Source: Rhodoplanes sp963724735
GTDB lineage: Bacteria; Pseudomonadota; Alphaproteobacteria; Rhizobiales; Xanthobacteraceae
NCBI GenBank assembly: GCA_963724735.1
Contig: CAVRVX010000019.1
Coordinates: 62,001-126,000, forward strand
Reading direction: 5' to 3'
Length of the DNA stretch: 64,000 bases
In this document: positions 45,370 through 53,582 of the stretch, in pieces
Layout of the letters: every line of letters begins with the position of its first letter
How positions within the stretch are numbered: position 1 is the stretch's first letter
The notes under the pieces: generated by a model
Databases searched by the model: none
What the model was told of the DNA's origin: nothing
The model's input: the letters and a program-made list of their open reading frames with translations, nothing else
Translations under genes and position numbers: made by a program

Positions 45370-45765
45370 CTAGAGCCGGCCGCCTTGGAGAATGCTGACG
45401 GGCGTCGGCTGCCTCCGCGGCAAACCCGTCGCGCTACCCGTCGTTTCTTGCTGCGGCTGCCTGGCGTCTCGTCTCATCTCGAGGCAGGTCAGAAGATCGA
45501 CATAACTGGGCGGGCCGATCTTCGCCGTCCCCGTGCACTCAAGCCGGTCGGAGGCAGGAAAGCCTGCCCAACTCTGTCTTAGCTGATCGCGCGCTGCGTT
45601 CTCGCTGTGAAGGCATGCATCGAGGTGACTTTGCCCAGGGCTGGCAGCGCCGATTCCTCCCGCCTCGCAGGTCGGCTTGACGTTGAAAACCGGCACGCCG
45701 TCGGCGGCCAGCAGGGGAACCGAACTCAGAAAAAGAGCGGCGAACGTAGCGGCAAGCCTGCGCAT
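45370..45765 (-). CDS. Small secreted Cys-containing protein
   Basis: A 131-residue protein with a signal peptide (MRRLAATFAALFLSSVPLLAADG, cleavage likely after Ala21). The mature part has four cysteines (CEAGG, DACLHSE, LECTGT, LLTCLEM), probably two disulfides. The patterns ARDQLRQSWAGF and PSYVDLLTCLEMRRDA recall a family of short periplasmic proteins common in Bradyrhizobium with no known function. It stands alone on the minus strand before tRNA-Tyr. Confidence 0.7.
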   Translation of the reverse strand: MRRLAATFAALFLSSVPLLAADGVPVFNVKPTCEAGGIGAASPGQSHLDACLHSENAARDQLRQSWAGFPASDRLECTGTAKIGPPSYVDLLTCLEMRRDARQPQQETTGSATGLPRRQPTPVSILQGGRL

Positions 45766-45925
45766 GACCTCACCATCGTTTCATCCCCGCCCCGCGCCAG
45801 CGCAGCAGAATGCGCCCGCGACGACGCGTTTTCAAGGTTTCGCGGTTCAATTCTCGCGTGACCCGCGCCTTCCGAAATTCGTATGGGTGCGCCGTTCCGC
45901 AACCAAGAAAGTCGATAAATCAGGG

Positions 45926-46010
45926 TGGTGGGGGAGGTAGGACTCGAACCTACGAAGGCTTAGCCAGCGGATTTACAGTCCGCCCCCTTTGCCGCTCGGG
46001 ACACTCCCCC
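45926..46010 (-). tRNA. tRNA-Tyr (anticodon GTA)
   Basis: An 85-base tRNA with a long variable arm, encoded on the minus strand. Acceptor GGGGGAG pairs with CTCCCCC, the anticodon stem GCGGA/TCCGC presents GTA, and the T arm GTAGGTTCGAGTCCTAC is intact with encoded CCA. The long variable arm (TGGCTAAGCCTTC region) is the class II shape expected of bacterial tRNA-Tyr. Confidence 0.97.
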
Positions 46011-46196
46011 GGAAACACAGGTTAGGCGCATCTTCCTACAAAAGCCGCCCTCCCGGCAACGGGACGCCACCGGGGGCCGTGTTATGAGAACGCCCACCCC
46101 AGGTGTCAACTCGAAAGGAGGCGCCGCGGCGGGGGGTGCGAGCGTTCTGGCGGACCGCTCGCACCCATAACTCGAACGCGCGGCCGCAAGTGACCG

Positions 46197-46559
46197 TTAC
46201 GCCTGCTTGCGGGCCCGCTCGGCTTCGAATTGCGCGGCGGCCTCCAGCGCGTGGCTCGCATACATGACCGACGGGCCTGCCCCCATGTAGATCGCCAGGC
46301 CGAGCGTCTCCAGCACCTCGTCGCGCGACGCGCCCTGCTCGACGGCCGCCTTGGCGTGGAAGGCGATGCAGTCGTCGCACCGGATCGCCACCGAGATCGC
46401 GAGCGCAATCAGCTCCTTGGTTTTGGCGTCGAGCGCTTTCGGGGCGAGCGCGGCCTGCGCGACCGCGGAGAACGCCTTCATCACGTCGGGCGCGCCGCTG
46501 CGCACATTCTTGAGTTGGGCGCTGAGTTCCTTCGTCATTTCGGGCCAGTTGGTGGGCAT
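46197..46559 (-). CDS. AhpD-like / carboxymuconolactone decarboxylase family protein
   Basis: A 120-residue all-helical protein of the CMD superfamily starting MPTNWPEMTKELSAQ. It carries Cys61, Cys64 and His68 (CDDCIAFH), the CxxC-x3-H redox site of AhpD-type alkylhydroperoxidases, so a disulfide-reductase or peroxide role is more likely than decarboxylation. It is divergent from rlmB. An upstream AT-rich stretch carries TTGACA (46630-46625) and a CATAT...ATATG palindrome, suggesting its own regulated promoter. Confidence 0.85.
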   Translation of the reverse strand: MPTNWPEMTKELSAQLKNVRSGAPDVMKAFSAVAQAALAPKALDAKTKELIALAISVAIRCDDCIAFHAKAAVEQGASRDEVLETLGLAIYMGAGPSVMYASHALEAAAQFEAERARKQA

Positions 46560-46596
46560 CGGATGATCCTGTTCGGGAGGGGGCGTCGGTGACTTC

Positions 46597-46630
46597 ACAT
46601 ATGCAATATTATGAATATGAAAAGTGTCAA
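46597..46630 (-). promoter_or_regulatory. Candidate promoter/operator of the AhpD-like gene
   Basis: On the minus strand TTGACA (46630-46625) is followed by an AT-rich run containing TAATAT and the imperfect palindrome CATAT...ATATG (about 46599-46620). The AT richness is striking against the surrounding DNA. Spacing to a -10 is not ideal, so the promoter assignment is tentative; the palindrome would suit an ArsR- or MarR-type repressor. Confidence 0.4.
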
Positions 46631-46734
46631 CCGGCAACGGCGCGGGCGCCGGCAGCGGCGCGCGAATACGCACGGTTGCCTTGTTGTTCGCGCGCGAGCA
46701 AGGTCACCCGACTCGGGAAAGAGCGAGAAGGCCA

Positions 46735-47601
46735 ATGCCCGACCGGGACGCGCCGTCACGATCACCGCACCGTTCGCCCTCACCCCGACGTGGAGGCGGT
46801 GAATGGTTTTCGGGGACGTCCGGCAAACGCGGCGATCGCGTGGTGCACGGCGCCAAGCGTTTCGTGCGCGACCGGGCGGGCGAGCGCGAAGGCCCGGCGA
46901 TTCTCTACGGCTGGCATACGGTGAAAGCGGCGCTGGAAAATCCGGCGCGCCGGTTCCATCGCGTGCTGGCGACCGAGAACGCGGCGCGCCGTCTCGCAGA
47001 GGCTGGGATCGTGCCGCCCGCGCTCGAGGTCGTGCGGTCCGATGCGATCGCTGCGTTGGCCGGAACCGAGGCCGTGCATCAAGGCCTTTACGCCGAGGCA
47101 GACCCCCTGCCCTCGCCGCCCATCGAAGACCTCGAACCGCAGGGCGTCGTGCTCGTCTTCGACCAAATCACCGATCCGCATAATGTCGGCGCGATCCTGC
47201 GCAACGCCGCCGCCTTCGCCGTCGCCGCGGTCGTGACCACCGCTCGCCACAGCCCGGAGGCGACCGGCGTGCTGGCGAAAGCTGCATCCGGCGCGCTCGA
47301 ATATGTGCCGATCATCACGGTGGGCAATCTCGCCCGCGCGCTCGGCGCTCTAAAAGAGCGCGGCTTCCTCGTGGTCGGGCTCGACAGCGCCGGCGAAACG
47401 GACCTCGCCACCCTTGCGTTCGCAGCCCCGCTGGCGCTGGTGCTCGGGGCTGAGGGGAAAGGTCTGCGGCAGCTCACTCGCACCTCCTGCGACCGGCTGG
47501 CGCGGCTCGATCTGCCGGGCCGGATCAAGAGCCTGAACGTCTCGAACGCAACCGCGCTCGCCCTGTACATAGCGACCACTCGACTCGACGCGCCGCGGTA
47601 A
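46735..47601 (+). CDS. rlmB: 23S rRNA (guanosine-2'-O)-methyltransferase RlmB (SpoU family)
   Basis: A 288-residue SPOUT methyltransferase starting MPDRDAPSRS, with GAAGG just upstream. After a basic 35-residue tail comes the substrate-binding domain (from ILYGWHTVKAALE) and the trefoil-knot catalytic domain with motifs NVGAILRNAAAF, LVLGAEGKGL and SLNVSNATALALY. It 2'-O-methylates a guanosine, most likely G2251 of 23S rRNA. Its place next to tRNA-Tyr and tRNA-Gly is conserved in this order. Confidence 0.93.
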   Translation: MPDRDAPSRSPHRSPSPRRGGGEWFSGTSGKRGDRVVHGAKRFVRDRAGEREGPAILYGWHTVKAALENPARRFHRVLATENAARRLAEAGIVPPALEVVRSDAIAALAGTEAVHQGLYAEADPLPSPPIEDLEPQGVVLVFDQITDPHNVGAILRNAAAFAVAAVVTTARHSPEATGVLAKAASGALEYVPIITVGNLARALGALKERGFLVVGLDSAGETDLATLAFAAPLALVLGAEGKGLRQLTRTSCDRLARLDLPGRIKSLNVSNATALALYIATTRLDAPR

Positions 47602-47841
47602 TGCCCGCTCTGCGTGCGGGAGGAATGCGGCGGCTCACGTCAAGCGCTTGGGCCAATCCATGGCAGGGGCATACAGAGCTGCGCAGCCCGAGCTTTTGGT
47701 CTAAGACGAGGAGACCAGCGATCTTGGCCGCACTGGTTCCTCGCGTTTCATGCGCCGGCGCGGCCGGCCCGCGCCCGCCATGGTTTGCAACCGGAACAGC
47801 GCCAGCAGATGACGGATGCCCGAAGCCCGAAGGACGGCTTG

Positions 47842-49482
47842 ATGACGATGCTGGCGCGGCCGTCGCCGCGCGGCACCGGGATGACCGAGCAGGAAAAATT
47901 CGTCATCTTTGCCTCGTCGGTCGGCACGATCTTCGAATGGTACGACTTCTACCTGTACGCGACGCTCGCGCCGTTCTTTGCCGCCTTGTTCTTCCCCCCG
48001 GGCAATGACACCGCCGCCCTGCTATCGGCGTTCGCCACCTATGCCGCAGGATTTCTCATTCGGCCCGCCGGCGCGCTTGTATTCGGCCGCATCGGCGATC
48101 TCGTCGGGCGCAAATACACGTTCCTGATCACGATCATGGTGATGGGGGGCGCGACTTTCCTGGTCGGCCTGCTGCCGACCTTCGGCACCATCGGCTGGTT
48201 CGCCCCGTTCCTCCTGGTTACGCTTCGCCTTGTGCAGGGGCTCGCCCTCGGCGGCGAGTACGGAGGCGCTGCGACCTACGTCGCCGAGCACGCCCGGCCG
48301 ACCCATCGCGGCTTCTCGACGAGCTTCGTGCAGACAACGGCGACGCTCGGGTTCTTTCTCGCGCTGCTGATTTTCGGCCTCTGCCGGCTGTTCATGGACG
48401 AGACCAGCTTTTCCGAATGGGGCTGGCGCATCCCGTTTCTGGTCTCGCTCGTCCTGCTCGTCTTCTCGGTCTATATCCGGCTGCGCCTCAACGAGACGCC
48501 GATTTTCCGGAAGATGAAGGAGGAGGGCAAAGGCTCGAAGGCGCCGCTCACCGAGAGCTTCTTCCGTTACCCCAACAACAAATACGTCCTGCTCGCGCTG
48601 CTCGGAGCGACGGCGGGACAGGGCGTCATCTGGTACACGGGACAGTTCTACGCGTTGTTCTTTCTACAGATCACCCTGCGGCTCGACGTCATGTACGCTT
48701 ACGCGCTCGTGGCGGTTTCGCTGGTGATCGGAACCCCGCTCTTCATCTTTTTCGGCTGGCTGTCCGACCGGATCGGCCGGCTGAAGATCATCCTCGCCGG
48801 CTGCCTGATCGCGGCAGCCACCTATTTCCCCTTGTTCAAGGCCCTGACGGAGTACGTGAACCCCGACCTCGTCGCCTTCCAGACGCGAAACGTGGTGACC
48901 GTCTCGGCCGACGCGACGACCTGTCAACTCCATATCTTCGTGGGCCCCTGGTCGGACTTCTCAGATTGCGACCGCGCGGAGGACTTCGTCACCCGGCTGG
49001 GGGTTTCCTTTCAGAAGGACAATACGCCGGGCAAGCCGGTCGCGCTCAGCATCGGGCCCATTAGGGTCGAGGGGTGGGACGAAGCCAAATGGAAGGCCGC
49101 TTTCGATGCGGCCGGTTTTCCGCGCGCGGCCGATCCCACCAAGGTGAATTGGCTGATGGCCGAGCTGATCCTCGTCATCATGCTCGTTTATGTCACCATG
49201 GTGTACGGGCCGATCGCCGCTTTCCTGGTCGAGCTGTTTCCAACCAAGATTCGCTACACGTCGATGTCCCTGCCCTACCATATCGGCAATGGCTGGCTCG
49301 GCGGCATGCTCCCCCTGGTGACGTCCGCCATCGTGGCGGCGACCGGCAATATTTATGACGGCCTGTGGTACCCGATCGTGGTCGCAGTCACGACGGTCGT
49401 CATCGGCGGGCTTTTCTTGCGCGAGACCAAGGATATCGACCTCTCGACCGGATCGGGCGTGGAGATCTCCCATCGCGTTTAG
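47842..49482 (+). CDS. MHS-family MFS permease with loop insertion
   Basis: A 546-residue major-facilitator permease of the metabolite:H+ symporter (ProP/KgtP-like) type. The start MTMLARPSPRG follows GAAGGA; an ATG at 47809 is possible. Signature segments are GTIFEWYDFYLYATLAPFF, FGRIGDLVGRK, LVQGLALGGEYGGA and the C-terminal ELFPTKIRYTSMSLPYHIGNG. About 95 hydrophilic residues (338-434) with two cysteines are inserted between late helices, as in a subgroup of these proteins. Substrate probably an organic acid or zwitterion; not predictable. It overlaps the convergent PAP2 gene by four bases. Confidence 0.85.
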   Translation: MTMLARPSPRGTGMTEQEKFVIFASSVGTIFEWYDFYLYATLAPFFAALFFPPGNDTAALLSAFATYAAGFLIRPAGALVFGRIGDLVGRKYTFLITIMVMGGATFLVGLLPTFGTIGWFAPFLLVTLRLVQGLALGGEYGGAATYVAEHARPTHRGFSTSFVQTTATLGFFLALLIFGLCRLFMDETSFSEWGWRIPFLVSLVLLVFSVYIRLRLNETPIFRKMKEEGKGSKAPLTESFFRYPNNKYVLLALLGATAGQGVIWYTGQFYALFFLQITLRLDVMYAYALVAVSLVIGTPLFIFFGWLSDRIGRLKIILAGCLIAAATYFPLFKALTEYVNPDLVAFQTRNVVTVSADATTCQLHIFVGPWSDFSDCDRAEDFVTRLGVSFQKDNTPGKPVALSIGPIRVEGWDEAKWKAAFDAAGFPRAADPTKVNWLMAELILVIMLVYVTMVYGPIAAFLVELFPTKIRYTSMSLPYHIGNGWLGGMLPLVTSAIVAATGNIYDGLWYPIVVAVTTVVIGGLFLRETKDIDLSTGSGVEISHRV

Positions 49483-50258
49483 CTCGGCGCGCGCTTCCGC
49501 CATCGCCAGCGAAAAAGGGCACCATGCAGAACCCAGACCGTGAGCGCCGTAAACGTGCCTGCGAAAAGAACATCAGAAAGAAAATGACCGCCCATGGCGA
49601 CCCGCATCATGCCGATTGAAAGCCCATAGACGATTGCGATGATCAAAGCCGCGGCCCGATATCGCGGCGGCAAGAGAACAGCGACCGCAAGCAGCAGGAA
49701 TGCGCTCGACGCTTCGCCTGACACGAAGGAACAATTGGCCGGGCAGCGGCCGAACGGGCTCCACCAGGGCACGAAATCGAGGGCGCCGCCAAACTGGGTC
49801 ACGTCGATCGGCCGTGGCCGTCCCCAATGCGGCTTGAACACCCCATTCGCGATGAGACCGGGGGCAGCGGCGAACGCCGTAAGCAAGAAAATGGCGACGC
49901 GCGGCGACATGACCGTGAGCGATCGCGCACCCGCGGCTGCAAAGATGAGGGCGATGGCCGCGACGGCGACGATGGCGCGAGTGACGAATTCATTGAAGTC
50001 CCGAAGCTTCAGAAGGATCGGATCCCGCGTCAGCGGCCAGTCACACTGCGCCCGTTCAAGAAAAGCGCAGGATGCCGGGTCGTGAAACAAGCCGGAAATT
50101 TTGAGGTCGAGTTCAGGCCACAGTCCGAATATGAGGCCTATGACAAGCTCGACGAGCAGAATAGCGCACAGCGCGGCGGCCGCCGGGGTCTTCCACCCGC
50201 GAAAGAAGCGCACGGCTTGACCGGACTTGGTTCGCCTGGACTCGAGCTCGGCAAACAA
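49479..50258 (-). CDS. PAP2-family membrane lipid phosphatase
   Basis: A 259-residue integral membrane phosphatase with about six helices. Phosphatase motifs are KPHWGRPRP (motif 1), CSFVSGEAS (motif 2, with Glu where many PAP2 enzymes have His) and RVAMGGHFLSDV (motif 3, nucleophilic His). This variant is seen in LpxE-like and related lipid-phosphate phosphatases. It probably removes phosphate from a lipid such as undecaprenyl pyrophosphate, phosphatidylglycerol phosphate or lipid A. Convergent with the MFS gene. Confidence 0.82.
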   Translation of the reverse strand: MFAELESRRTKSGQAVRFFRGWKTPAAAALCAILLVELVIGLIFGLWPELDLKISGLFHDPASCAFLERAQCDWPLTRDPILLKLRDFNEFVTRAIVAVAAIALIFAAAGARSLTVMSPRVAIFLLTAFAAAPGLIANGVFKPHWGRPRPIDVTQFGGALDFVPWWSPFGRCPANCSFVSGEASSAFLLLAVAVLLPPRYRAAALIIAIVYGLSIGMMRVAMGGHFLSDVLFAGTFTALTVWVLHGALFRWRWRKRAPS

Positions 50259-50673
50259 CGACGCCTCTCCCTAGGAGGAGGCCCGCGCGAAGCGCCGCCA
50301 CGTCGAAGCGACGGCTTCCGGCCGGTTCGCATTCGCAAAAAGCCGGGACGCAATGCGGCTCTCTCCGGGGACAGCGAAAGGGCAGCAAGAAAGTAGACCG
50401 GACCGATCGCCGGCGAGCCGCCCGCAGGTGTATGCAAACGAGGTCTTTGCCATGAGCCGTCAATCGCCGCCATCGGGCGCAGGGCTTATCTGGCAGGAAA
50501 GAGCGGCCGCGGCAAATGCGGCCGAATTGAACGAGTATCAATTTTGCGGCGCGGGTGTTACGAAGGCGGCCTAGACGATCCGCGCGGAATACGGCCAACG
50601 GCGCCCGTCTCGTGTCGAGAAGCGCCGGCCGCTTCGGCGCCGGGATCCGTTATGGCGCTGCGCCGTAACCCGG
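50259..50673. other. Gene-free spacer before tRNA-Thr
   Basis: No recognised gene is seen in these 415 bases. Short frames on both strands lack ribosome-binding sites and family patterns. The PAP2 promoter should lie at the left end. The final 40 bases, just before the tRNA, contain a GGCGCTGCGCC palindrome at about 50654-50664. Confidence 0.45.
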
Positions 50674-50746
50674 GCCGGCTTAGCTCAGCTGGTAGAGCAC
50701 CTGATTTGTAATCAGGAGGTCGGGGGTTCGAATCCCTCAGCCGGCA
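50674..50746 (+). tRNA. tRNA-Thr (anticodon TGT)
   Basis: GCCGGCT pairs with AGCCGGC, the D arm reads GCTCAGCTGGTAGAGC, the anticodon stem CCTGA/TCAGG presents TGT, and the T arm GGGGGTTCGAATCCCTC is intact. The 3' end continues ACCG, so CCA is not encoded. The region to the right is dense in mobile-element remains, making this tRNA a plausible past integration site. Confidence 0.97.
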
Positions 50747-51196
50747 CCGACACTTAGCAGGATTTCGAGGTGTCATTTTCATGTCTGGGTAACGGGTGGG
50801 GTAACGGTTCGAGCGGCTTGCCACCTTCTGGCTACGGTTATTGTAATTTTATTACCCTGCGGCTAATCCTGCCCCTACTGCCCGCCGCCACAGCCAGACC
50901 CCCGCATCGCCATCGGCCCAGATCATGGGCGTATCCGCGGCTGGCGTTCTTGGGGAGAACGGCCCATGCCGGTCTTGAGGATGCGGGCACCCAGAGATGG
51001 CGGTTCGTCCCCGGCCGGGCCCCGTGCCAAGCCCGGTCGGCCACCGGGTGATCCGGACGCGGAGCGTGGGTGTTCCGTCGGGAAGGACCGTTTGCTGGAA
51101 CGCCTGCGCGAGGTGCATGGGGCGCCGTGGGCAAAAGGCCGCCCAAGGCGGCCCCTAAGAACCGGGTTCGGCGTCTCGTTTAAGTCCGGCGGCTAG
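50747..51196. other. Unassigned DNA downstream of tRNA-Thr
   Basis: About 450 bases with frames on both strands of fewer than 105 residues, none recognised. They show no ribosome-binding sites and different composition from the flanking genes. An integrase gene, as expected beside a tRNA-borne island, is not found. This is probably the degraded edge of an element. Confidence 0.4.
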
Positions 51197-51427
51197 CGGC
51201 GAGGTCTCAAGTCGATCCGGAAGACCGTCCGACATTGGAAGCTCCACCAACGCAGCGACAACACGCTGGACGACCTGGCGCGGACGTTTAACAACCACAT
51301 CCGTGGCTGGATCAACTACTACGGCCGTTTCTACAAGTCGGCCCTCTATCCCACCCTGCGTCGCATCGACCTCGTCTTGGCGCGATGGGCGCATCGGAGG
51401 TTCAAGTCCCTCAGACGTCACAAGCGA
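51197..51427 (+). pseudogene. Group II intron reverse transcriptase/maturase, C-terminal remnant
   Basis: The frame starting after a TAG at 51194-51196 encodes RKTVRHWKLHQRSDNTLDDLA and then IRGWINYYGRFYKSALYPTL...LARWAHRRFKSLRRHKRR. This is the maturase (domain X) end of a group II intron-encoded protein, with the diagnostic GWINYYGRFYKS. The catalytic reverse transcriptase domain (YADD) is absent. The fragment runs in frame into transposase sequence at about 51425, so the two elements were joined by insertion or deletion. Confidence 0.8.
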
Positions 51428-52680
51428 CGGACATATCAATCGCTGTTGCATTTCGTCGGCGCGGGCGGCTGGTCGGACGAACGCGTGTTGGCGAAAGTGC
51501 GCGAGATGGTATTGCCGGCGATCGAGCGGCATGGCGCGATCTCGGCTTGGATCATCGACGACACGAGCTTTCCCAAGCAGGGGCGGCATTCGGTTGGGGT
51601 GGCGCGGCAGTATTGCGGTCAGCTCGGCAAGCAGGACAACTGCCAAGTGGCGGTGTCATTGTCGCTGGCCAATCGCCATGCGAGCCTGCCAGTAGCCTGG
51701 CGGCTGTATTTGCCGCAGGAGTGGGCGGACGACCCCGCGCGCCGGCGCAAGGCGGGCGTTCCCGAAGGCCTCGTGTTCAAGACCAAGCCGGAGATCGCGC
51801 TTGAGCAACTGCGCTTCGCCTGCGCGGCCGGGCTGCCGCGCGGCGTGGCGCTGCTGGATGCCGGCTATGGCAATAACAGCGCGTTGCGCGCCGAGATCAC
51901 GTCGCTGGGCCTGACCTACGCCGGCGGGATTCTGTTCGACGACCACCGGTATGGGCGCAAGGCGCGCGGCCGTTGCCGGCGAAGACATGGTCGGGTCGCG
52001 GGCGGCCGCCAAAGCTGATGCGGCGCGACGCCAAGCACCGACCGGTCGCGGTCAAGGCACTGGCGTTCGGCCTGCCGAAACGGGCCTGGCGCACGATTGC
52101 ATGGCGCGAGGGCGCAGCCGAACCGCTGCGCTCGCGCTTTGCACGCCTGCGGGTTCGCGCCGCGCATCGCGACGAATGGCGCGCCGAGCTGCGAGCGGAG
52201 GAATGGCTGCTGATCGAGTGGCCGGAAGGCGAGAGCGAGCCGACCAAATACTGGCTTTCGACGCTTCCGCAAAACATTGCCTTCGCTGATCTGGTCGACT
52301 TCGTCAAGCTGCGCTGGCGCATCGAACGCGACTATTCAGGAGCTCAAGCAGGAAGTGGGACTCGGCCATTTCGAAGGCCGTGGATGGCGCGGCTTCCACC
52401 ACCACGCCACGCTGTGCATCGCCGCCTATGGGTTTCTGATTGCCGAGCGGGCGACGATTCCCCCCTCAGCAAACCGTTCCGCCAGGATGTTCCCGCGACC
52501 TGCCGTTCCCGACGGTTACCGACCCCGCGGCGCCGCCGCTGCGGCCCGAACGCCATGTTCCGAACTCGATCGCCACCATGCGCCGCCGCCTCGTCGCCGC
52601 CCTCGTCAAAACGCTGCCGCGATGCCCATGCTGCGCAGCGCCGATCGTCAGACGATCACGACCGAAAAATTTGTGATGCA
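51426..52680 (+). pseudogene. IS701-family transposase, broken by several frameshifts
   Basis: Sequence matching an IS701-type DDE transposase begins at YQSLLHFVGAGGW and continues AWIIDDTSFPKQGRHSVGVARQY, with the first catalytic Asp. After about 51930 the frame shifts twice within 50 bases, then resumes as AKTWSGRGRPPKL. It shifts again near 52338 (ELKQEVGLGHFEGRGWRGFHHHATLC) and again near 52480, ending IATMRRRLVAALVKTLPRCPCC. The N-terminal 100 residues are missing, replaced by the intron maturase tail. At least four frameshifts make it nonfunctional. Confidence 0.85.
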
Positions 52681-52705
52681 GTAAGACTATAAGCTGGATC
52701 GATAA

Positions 52706-53582
52706 ATGCCACGCGGGAGCTTCGACGACCTTCGTTACCTCGTCGCCGTCGCGCGGGAGCAAAGTTTTACGAAGGCGGCGGGGAAGCTCGGCGTGTCACA
52801 ATCGGCTCTCAGCCAGACGACCCGCCAGGTCGAAGAACGGCTGGGCGTTCGGCTTCTCACCCGCACGACCCGCAGCGTCTCGCTGACCGAAGCGGGCGAG
52901 CGGCTGGTGCGGACGGTGGCGGCCCGTTTCGAGGAGATCGAGGCCGAGCTGGAGGCCTTGAGCGAACTCCGCGAAAAGCCCGCCGGCACGGTGCGGATCA
53001 CCGCCGGCGACCACGCGATCAAGTCGGTCCTCTGGCCGAAACTGCAGAAGTTCCTGCCGACTTATCCGGACATCAAGGTCGAGATCGTCATCGACTACGG
53101 CCTGATCGACATCGTTGCCGAGCGCTACGATGCCGGCGTGCGATGGGGCGAGCAGGTGGCGAAGGACATGATCGCGGTGCGGATCGGACCCGACATCCGT
53201 TTCGCCGTCGTCGGGGCCAAATCCTACTTTGCGAAGCGAACGATCCCCCGAACGCCACACGACCTGATCGACCACAATTGCGTCAACCTCCGCCTGCCGA
53301 CCTATGGCGGCTCGAGAAGGGCGGGCGCGAGCTGAAGGTGCGCGTTGAGGGCCAGCTTGTCTTCAACGGCATTTTCCAGGTTCTGGATGCCGCCGTTGCC
53401 GGGCTTGGGCTTGCCTTCGTGCCGGAGGAATTGCACAGCCTTATCTCGCGAAGGGTCGCCTCAAGCGGGTGCTTGAAGAGTGGTGCCCGCCCTGGTCAGG
53501 CTACCACCTCTACTATCCTCACCGCCGCCAGTCTTCGCCGGCCTTTGCCTTGCTGGTCGACGCGCTTCGTTACCGAGAGTAG
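52706..53582 (+). pseudogene. LysR-family transcriptional regulator, frameshifted twice
   Basis: The N-terminal winged-helix domain is intact (DLRYLVAVAREQSFTKAAGKL, then RQVEERLGVRLLTRTTRSVSLT) and the effector domain begins normally. After YGG near 53310 the frame shifts, continuing LEKGGRELKVRVEGQL. It shifts again near 53430, after VPEEL, to QPYLAKGRLKRVLEEW and a stop at 53580-53582. The original gene would be about 295 residues. Related regulators control short-chain dehydrogenase or CMD-type genes, like the convergent neighbour. Confidence 0.85.

Noticed and set aside
50747..51196. Integrase remnant next to tRNA-Thr
   Set aside because: I looked for tyrosine-recombinase motifs in all frames by eye and found none; only the location is suggestive.
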